Positions 60,821 to 64,000 of a stretch of DNA of 64,000 nt are shown piece after piece. Origin of the DNA: Methylobacteriaceae bacterium. Lineage in GTDB: Bacteria > Pseudomonadota > Alphaproteobacteria > Rhizobiales > Beijerinckiaceae. Within the stretch, counting starts at the first letter, position 1. Every line of letters begins with the position of its first letter. The position numbers were made by a program, and so were the translations under genes. Where the stretch lies: positions 496,001 to 560,000 of the forward strand of contig JACKJC010000003.1 of assembly GCA_020638195.1 (NCBI GenBank). The letters run 5' to 3'. The notes below the pieces were generated by a model. That model searched no databases, was not told the DNA's origin, and saw only the letters and a program-made list of their open reading frames with translations.

Positions 60821-61441
60821 ATGCAATCCATTTTGATAGCGCCGCCAGTGGCGGAGCCCGTGACGCTTGCGGAGGCCAGGAGCTGGCTCCGCGTCGATAC
60901 GACCGACGAGGATGGTGCAATCGCGTCGTTGATTTCCGCAGCGCGCGAAATCGTGGAAATGGCCACGCGGCGCGCGCTGGTCACGCAGAGCTGGCGCATC
61001 GTCATGGATGCTTGGCCCTTTGCAGTCGCCCACAGGAGTTGGACGCTGCTGTCCACGCGGGCCGCCGCCCTGACGGGCGAGATTTCGCTCCCGCTCGCGC
61101 CGCTTCAGTCGGTCGCTGCGATTCGTGTTTACGATTCGATGGGCGTCGCGCAGACGCTCCCGACCTCGAGCTGGCGCCTCGTCGCCGCGCCCGAACGCGC
61201 GCGCATCGTCTTTTCGGCCGCGCCGCCGCAACCAACGGCGACTGTCGCCGGCATCGAGATCGATGTCGTCGCCGGTTACGGCGATCCGCAGGATACGCCG
61301 GCGCCATTGCGCCACGCGATCCTGTCGCTGGTTTCCTACTGGTTCGACAATCGCGGCGATGTCGCCACGACCGAGGCCGGCAATCTGCCGCCGCGCGTCG
61401 CCGCGCTGATCGCGCCGTTCCGGCGCGGGAGGCTGGCGTGA
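60821..61441 (+). CDS. GTA head-tail connector (g6, gp6-like)
   Basis: A 206-residue protein of the phage gp6-like connector family. The helical N-terminus has Val-Thr-Leu-Ala-Glu-Ala-Arg-Ser-Trp-Leu-Arg-Val near residue 16, then Ile-Ala-Ser-Leu-Ile-Ser-Ala-Ala-Arg-Glu. The C-terminal part has Val-Ala-Gly-Tyr-Gly-Asp near 152 and Pro-Leu-Arg-His-Ala-Ile-Leu-Ser-Leu. It joins portal and tail adaptor. Its TGA overlaps the GTG of g7. Transcription must cross, or start downstream of, the antisense protease gene. Confidence 0.88.
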   Translation: MQSILIAPPVAEPVTLAEARSWLRVDTTDEDGAIASLISAAREIVEMATRRALVTQSWRIVMDAWPFAVAHRSWTLLSTRAAALTGEISLPLAPLQSVAAIRVYDSMGVAQTLPTSSWRLVAAPERARIVFSAAPPQPTATVAGIEIDVVAGYGDPQDTPAPLRHAILSLVSYWFDNRGDVATTEAGNLPPRVAALIAPFRRGRLA

Positions 61442-61770
61442 CTCGGTTGGTCAGCGAAGGCGAACTGCGCACACGCGCCATTCTTGAAACGCCCGTCGAC
61501 ACGGTCGACGAGTCCGGCGCGCTCGTGCGCGTATGGCAGTCCGTCGCTTCCGTCTGGGCGAGCGTTTCGCCAAAGCGTGGAGCGGAATTTTTTGTGGCCG
61601 GCGAACAGGAGAGCGTGCTCACATCAGAGGTTGTCGTGCGCTGGCGCCCCGAAGTCGCGAGTCCCATGCGGTTTCGCATCGGCGCGCGCGCTCTGCTGAT
61701 CCGCACGGCATTCGATCCTGACGGCCGCCGTCGCTTCCTCGTGTGCACATGCGAGGAATTTTCGGCCTGA
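61438..61770 (+). CDS. GTA head closure / head-tail adaptor protein (g7)
   Basis: A 110-residue beta-rich protein of the phage head-tail adaptor type. Features: Val-Arg-Val-Trp-Gln-Ser-Val-Ala-Ser-Val-Trp-Ala-Ser-Val near residue 30, Val-Val-Arg-Trp-Arg-Pro near 65, and a C-terminal Phe-Leu-Val-Cys-Thr-Cys-Glu. GTG start coupled to g6 by GTGA overlap. Confidence 0.85.
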   Translation: MTRLVSEGELRTRAILETPVDTVDESGALVRVWQSVASVWASVSPKRGAEFFVAGEQESVLTSEVVVRWRPEVASPMRFRIGARALLIRTAFDPDGRRRFLVCTCEEFSA

Positions 61771-61789
61771 CCTATCTGCGAGGTGTCCC

Positions 61790-62197
61790 TTGTCTTCACC
61801 CGTTCTCGCGCTGCGCCGCGCTATTCGCGCCGCCTTGCTGAGCGATTCCACGCTGACCGACCTGCTCGGCGGCGCGCATGTCTATGACGAGGCGCCGCCG
61901 GGTGCGCCGACGCCGCGCATCGCATTTTCCGACGTGCAGTCGCGCGATTGGTCCGCGCAGGATGCACAGGGCGTGGAGCAATTGCTCGTGCTGACGGTCT
62001 GGTCGGGCGAACGCGGCGCGCGCGCCGCGCTCGACCTCGCCGAGCGCATCGTCGCGCTGCTCGATGAAGCGCCGCTTGAACTCGCTGGTCATCGGTTGAT
62101 CGATCTGCGCTTCGTCGCGCTCGCCACGCGGCGCGAGCAGAACGGCCGCTACGCGCGCGCTGACATCCGCTTTCGCGCGACGACAGAGCCGAACTGA
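61790..62197 (+). CDS. GTA tail terminator-like protein (g8, DUF3168)
   Basis: A 135-residue DUF3168 protein, which ends the tail tube. Family blocks: Leu-Arg-Arg-Ala-Ile-Arg-Ala-Ala-Leu-Leu-Ser-Asp near residue 6, Pro-Thr-Pro-Arg-Ile-Ala-Phe-Ser-Asp near 40, Leu-Thr-Val-Trp-Ser near 65, and Ala-Asp-Ile-Arg-Phe-Arg-Ala-Thr at the end. TTG start with GAGGTG before it. Confidence 0.88.
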   Translation: MSSPVLALRRAIRAALLSDSTLTDLLGGAHVYDEAPPGAPTPRIAFSDVQSRDWSAQDAQGVEQLLVLTVWSGERGARAALDLAERIVALLDEAPLELAGHRLIDLRFVALATRREQNGRYARADIRFRATTEPN

Positions 62198-62202
62198 TAC
62201 GC

Positions 62203-62316
62203 CGTCATTGCGAGGAGCGAAGCGACGAAGCAATCCAGAGTCGGACCATGGCTCTGCATTGCTTCGCTACCAGGCGAAGTCGCCAACAGCCGGCTTCTAC
62301 CGGGCTCGCAATGACA
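62203..62316. repeat. Dispersed palindromic repeat, copy 2, inside the GTA cluster
   Basis: Starts CGTCATTGCGAGGAGCGAAG and ends CTCGCAATGACA; inside are GAAGCAATCCAGAG and CTCTGCATTGCTTC arms and a GTCGCCAACAGCCGGC hairpin. Clearly related to 4303-4416. It sits between g8 and g9, where it could form a strong hairpin in the operon mRNA. Confidence 0.85.
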
Positions 62317-62337
62317 TGACTTTCCAAGGAGAACCCC

Positions 62338-62748
62338 ATGGCCGCCCAGAAAGGCAAGGACCTGCTCGTCAAGATGGACGACGGGACAGGCGTCTTTGTA
62401 ACCATCGCGGGCTTGCGCACGCGCAGGCTGTCGCTCAACGCCGACACGGTGGACGCGACCGATGCGGAATCCGTCGGTCGCTGGCGCGAATTGCTCGGCG
62501 GCGCCGGCGTGCGCCGCGCGAGCCTCGCCGGCAACGGCATTTTCAAGGACCAGGCGTCGGATGCGCTCGTGCGCCAGGTCTTCTTCGACGGCGCGATCCG
62601 CAACTGGCAGATCGTCATTCCCGACTTCGGCGTCATCGCCGGACCGTTCCAGATATCGAGCCTCGACTGGCGTGGCGAACATGCGAGCGAGGTCACCTTC
62701 GACATCGCGCTGGAATCGGCCGGCGCGCTGACATTCGCGGCGCTCTGA
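62338..62748 (+). CDS. GTA major tail protein (g9, TP901-1 type)
   Basis: A 136-residue tail tube protein. Family blocks: Met-Ala-Ala-Gln-Lys-Gly-Lys-Asp-Leu-Leu-Val-Lys at the start, Ala-Gly-Leu-Arg-Thr-Arg-Arg-Leu-Ser-Leu-Asn near 22, Val-Asp-Ala-Thr-Asp-Ala-Glu-Ser near 38, and Ile-Val-Ile-Pro-Asp-Phe-Gly near 92. AAGGAG precedes the ATG. Confidence 0.93.
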   Translation: MAAQKGKDLLVKMDDGTGVFVTIAGLRTRRLSLNADTVDATDAESVGRWRELLGGAGVRRASLAGNGIFKDQASDALVRQVFFDGAIRNWQIVIPDFGVIAGPFQISSLDWRGEHASEVTFDIALESAGALTFAAL

Positions 62749-62751
62749 ACC

Positions 62752-63099
62752 ATGGCCAATCTGCTGCGTGGCGAAATCGTCGCCGAGATCGGCGGCGAAC
62801 GCCGCACGCTTTGTCTTACGCTCGGCGCGCTCGCCGAACTCGAAGCCGCCTTTGGCGCCGGCGATGTGATCGCACTCGCCGAGCGCTTCCAGCGCGGCGG
62901 GCTTTCCGCGCGCGATCTGCTGATCATCATTGCAAGCGGTCTGCGGGGCGCGGGGGAATCTGTCGCGGACGACGAAGTGGCCGCGATGCGCGTCGACGGC
63001 GGGCTCGAAACCTATGTGCGCATCGCGGCAGATCTCATCGCCGCGACATTCGGAGGCGCGCAGCAATCGCCGCGCCCTCCGGCGCCGCAGGACGCCTGA
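62752..63099 (+). CDS. GTA family protein g10
   Basis: A 115-residue protein of the GTA gp10 family (tail assembly chaperone type). Features: Leu-Arg-Gly-Glu-Ile-Val-Ala-Glu-Ile-Gly-Gly-Glu-Arg-Arg-Thr-Leu-Cys-Leu-Thr-Leu-Gly-Ala-Leu-Ala-Glu-Leu split over residues 4-29, and Leu-Ile-Ile-Ile-Ala-Ser-Gly-Leu near 62. Three bases after the g9 stop. Confidence 0.9.
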   Translation: MANLLRGEIVAEIGGERRTLCLTLGALAELEAAFGAGDVIALAERFQRGGLSARDLLIIIASGLRGAGESVADDEVAAMRVDGGLETYVRIAADLIAATFGGAQQSPRPPAPQDA

Positions 63100-63101
63100 G
63101 C

Positions 63102-63314
63102 ATGGAAAATTCGCGTTCTCCCCGTGAAAAATTTCCGTGGTCCGAGGCCATGCGCTTCGGTCTCGGCGTCCTGCGGCTTGCCCCCCGCGCGTTCTGGACG
63201 ACGACGCCGCGCGAATTGCACGCGGCCGCCGAAGGGCTGTTCGGCCCGCGTGACGGCGTCGCGCCGTCACGCCAGAAACTTGACGCGCTGATGCGCTCCT
63301 TTCCGGATGGGTGA
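63102..63314 (+). CDS. GTA phage tail assembly chaperone (g10.1, rcc01693-like)
   Basis: A 70-residue protein with Phe-Pro-Trp-Ser-Glu-Ala-Met-Arg-Phe-Gly-Leu-Gly-Val-Leu-Arg-Leu and Phe-Trp-Thr-Thr-Thr-Pro-Arg-Glu-Leu, the hallmark of this GTA family. It probably helps pack the tape measure protein during tail assembly. Two bases after the g10 stop. Confidence 0.9.
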   Translation: MENSRSPREKFPWSEAMRFGLGVLRLAPRAFWTTTPRELHAAAEGLFGPRDGVAPSRQKLDALMRSFPDG

Positions 63315-63320
63315 TCGACG

Positions 63321-63923
63321 ATGGCCAAACGCGGCATTCCCAGCTATGCGACGCCGACGCTACAGACAGACGGCCTCTCGGGTCTTTCGGCGTTCGCCGC
63401 GCAGGATCTCGCCGCCTTGCGTGCGCAGCTCGACGGGATCAATGCTTCCGCCGGCAATGTCTCGGCTTCTCTCACCAAGGCCTTCGCCAGCGCATCGACG
63501 AGCGGGCGCGCCTTCAATGCGACACTGGCGTCGATCACGGCCTCGCTCGCGCAGATGCTGGCGAGCGTCGGCGTGGGCTTCCTGGGCCAGGGCCTGTCGT
63601 CGATCTTCGGCGGTCTGTTCGGGGGAGGGGGCGGCAGCCTGCCGGTCGCGCCTTTCGCCGATGGTGGCATTGTCGCGAGCCCGACCTATTTCGGTGCGGG
63701 CGGTTCGCTCGGTCTGATGGGCGAGCGCGGCGCCGAGGCGATCATGCCGCTCGCGCGTGGCCCCAATGGCCAGCTCGGCGTCGTCGCCAACGGCGGAACG
63801 GCGCGCGCGACCCATGTCACGGTCAACATACAGACGCCCGATGTCGAGAGCTTCCGTCGTTCCGAGACCCAGGTCGCTGCTGCCTTGGCCCGCGCCGTCG
63901 CGCGCGGCCGACGCGGGCTCTGA
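63321..63923 (+). CDS. GTA tape measure protein (g11)
   Basis: A 200-residue protein that sets tail length. It has an N-terminal helical part, an Ala/Ser-rich middle, a hydrophobic Gly-rich segment (about residues 75-105) and a conserved C-terminal block: Phe-Ala-Asp-Gly-Gly-Ile-Val-Ala-Ser-Pro-Thr near 112, then Gly-Glu-Arg-Gly-Ala-Glu-Ala-Ile-Met-Pro-Leu near 134. Such a short tape measure is normal for RcGTA-type particles. The next gene is on the opposite strand, not g12. Confidence 0.92.
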   Translation: MAKRGIPSYATPTLQTDGLSGLSAFAAQDLAALRAQLDGINASAGNVSASLTKAFASASTSGRAFNATLASITASLAQMLASVGVGFLGQGLSSIFGGLFGGGGGSLPVAPFADGGIVASPTYFGAGGSLGLMGERGAEAIMPLARGPNGQLGVVANGGTARATHVTVNIQTPDVESFRRSETQVAAALARAVARGRRGL

Positions 63924-63926
63924 CGA

Positions 63927-64000
63927 TCAGGCCTGCAAATAGCCGGCGATTTCGTCTTTCAGCTTGAGGCGCTCTTTCTTGAGGCTCTCAATAGTGAAGT
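63927..64000 (-). CDS. DUF465 (YdcH-like) protein, C-terminal part; 5' end outside window
   Basis: On the minus strand the last 23 residues of a small helical protein are visible: Ile-Glu-Ser-Leu-Lys-Lys-Glu-Arg-Leu-Lys-Leu-Lys-Asp-Glu-Ile, ending Leu-Gln-Ala and TGA. The Leu-Lys-Lys-Glu-(Lys/Arg)-Leu-x-Leu-Lys-Asp-Glu-Ile pattern is typical for DUF465. Its stop lies 4 bases from the g11 stop. Partial, so the family call is tentative. Confidence 0.6.
   Translation of the reverse strand, partial: FTIESLKKERLKLKDEIAGYLQA

Noticed and set aside
60139..61770. 543-codon plus-strand frame across the protease region
   Set aside because: Only its last 110 codons (g7) are real; the rest is antisense to the protease or out of frame with g6.
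54735..63923. Ordinary prophage
   Set aside because: No integrase, repressor, replication or lysis gene, and gene order is that of RcGTA.

Overview
The window is a high-GC alphaproteobacterial chromosome segment, most likely from the order Hyphomicrobiales (Rhizobiales). This rests on lineage-typical genes: a MucR/Ros-type zinc-finger regulator, DUF6456, DUF5330, DUF1491, DUF2336, DUF817, an alphaproteobacterial PBP1A, a PleC-like histidine kinase, a gene transfer agent (GTA) structural cluster, and sites matching the CtrA box TTAA-N7-TTAA. Genus cannot be read from the sequence. No rRNA, tRNA or CRISPR array was seen.

Layout. 1-6600: end of a TerC-type membrane protein, an amidase with a small membrane protein behind it, a DUF900 lipoprotein hydrolase, a lytic transglycosylase and the large methylmalonyl-CoA mutase subunit. 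6600-7930: an AT-richer patch with two unrecognised genes, one apparently frameshifted. 8400-16200: ABC-F ATPase, a GST and a DsbA/HCCA-isomerase pair, a ketopantoate reductase homologue, an MltB-like transglycosylase and DUF817. 16200-19000: the small methylmalonyl-CoA mutase subunit gene, broken by a roughly 1 kb segment that carries the decayed remains of a MazEF-type toxin-antitoxin pair and is bounded by two imperfect copies of the mutA 5' end. 19100-28900: NupC transporter, M20 peptidase, HerA-like ATPase, and an operon of GT2 glycosyltransferase, MurJ flippase and HAD dehalogenase with overlapping ends. 28900-35230: chemotaxis receptor behind a perfect CtrA box, superoxide dismutase, oligopeptidase B and MsrB.

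35418-37088 is a complete IS1380-family element with inverted ends and a 5-bp target duplication, inserted between msrB and mucR. 37250-49660: mucR, SufE, a sensor kinase followed by a peptidoglycan-binding-domain protein, DUF1214/DUF1254, PBP1A, YcgN, a cytochrome c and a TonB-like protein. 49833-54509 holds two tandem TadG-like von Willebrand proteins of about 710 residues, with one long nearly identical tract that points to recent gene conversion.

54735-63923 is a GTA cluster in the RcGTA gene order (g1 to g11). A promoter-like sequence precedes it and a strong terminator separates it from the TadG pair. Two things break the usual layout: a trypsin-like secreted protease on the opposite strand between capsid (g5) and connector (g6), and a DUF465 gene on the opposite strand directly after g11, where g12 would be expected. 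g12-g15 are not seen. A dispersed palindromic repeat lies between g8 and g9; a second copy of it lies at 4303.

Several families of short palindromic repeats fill intergenic spaces at 3394, 4303, 8104, 10056, 20358, 20503, 24600 and 62203.
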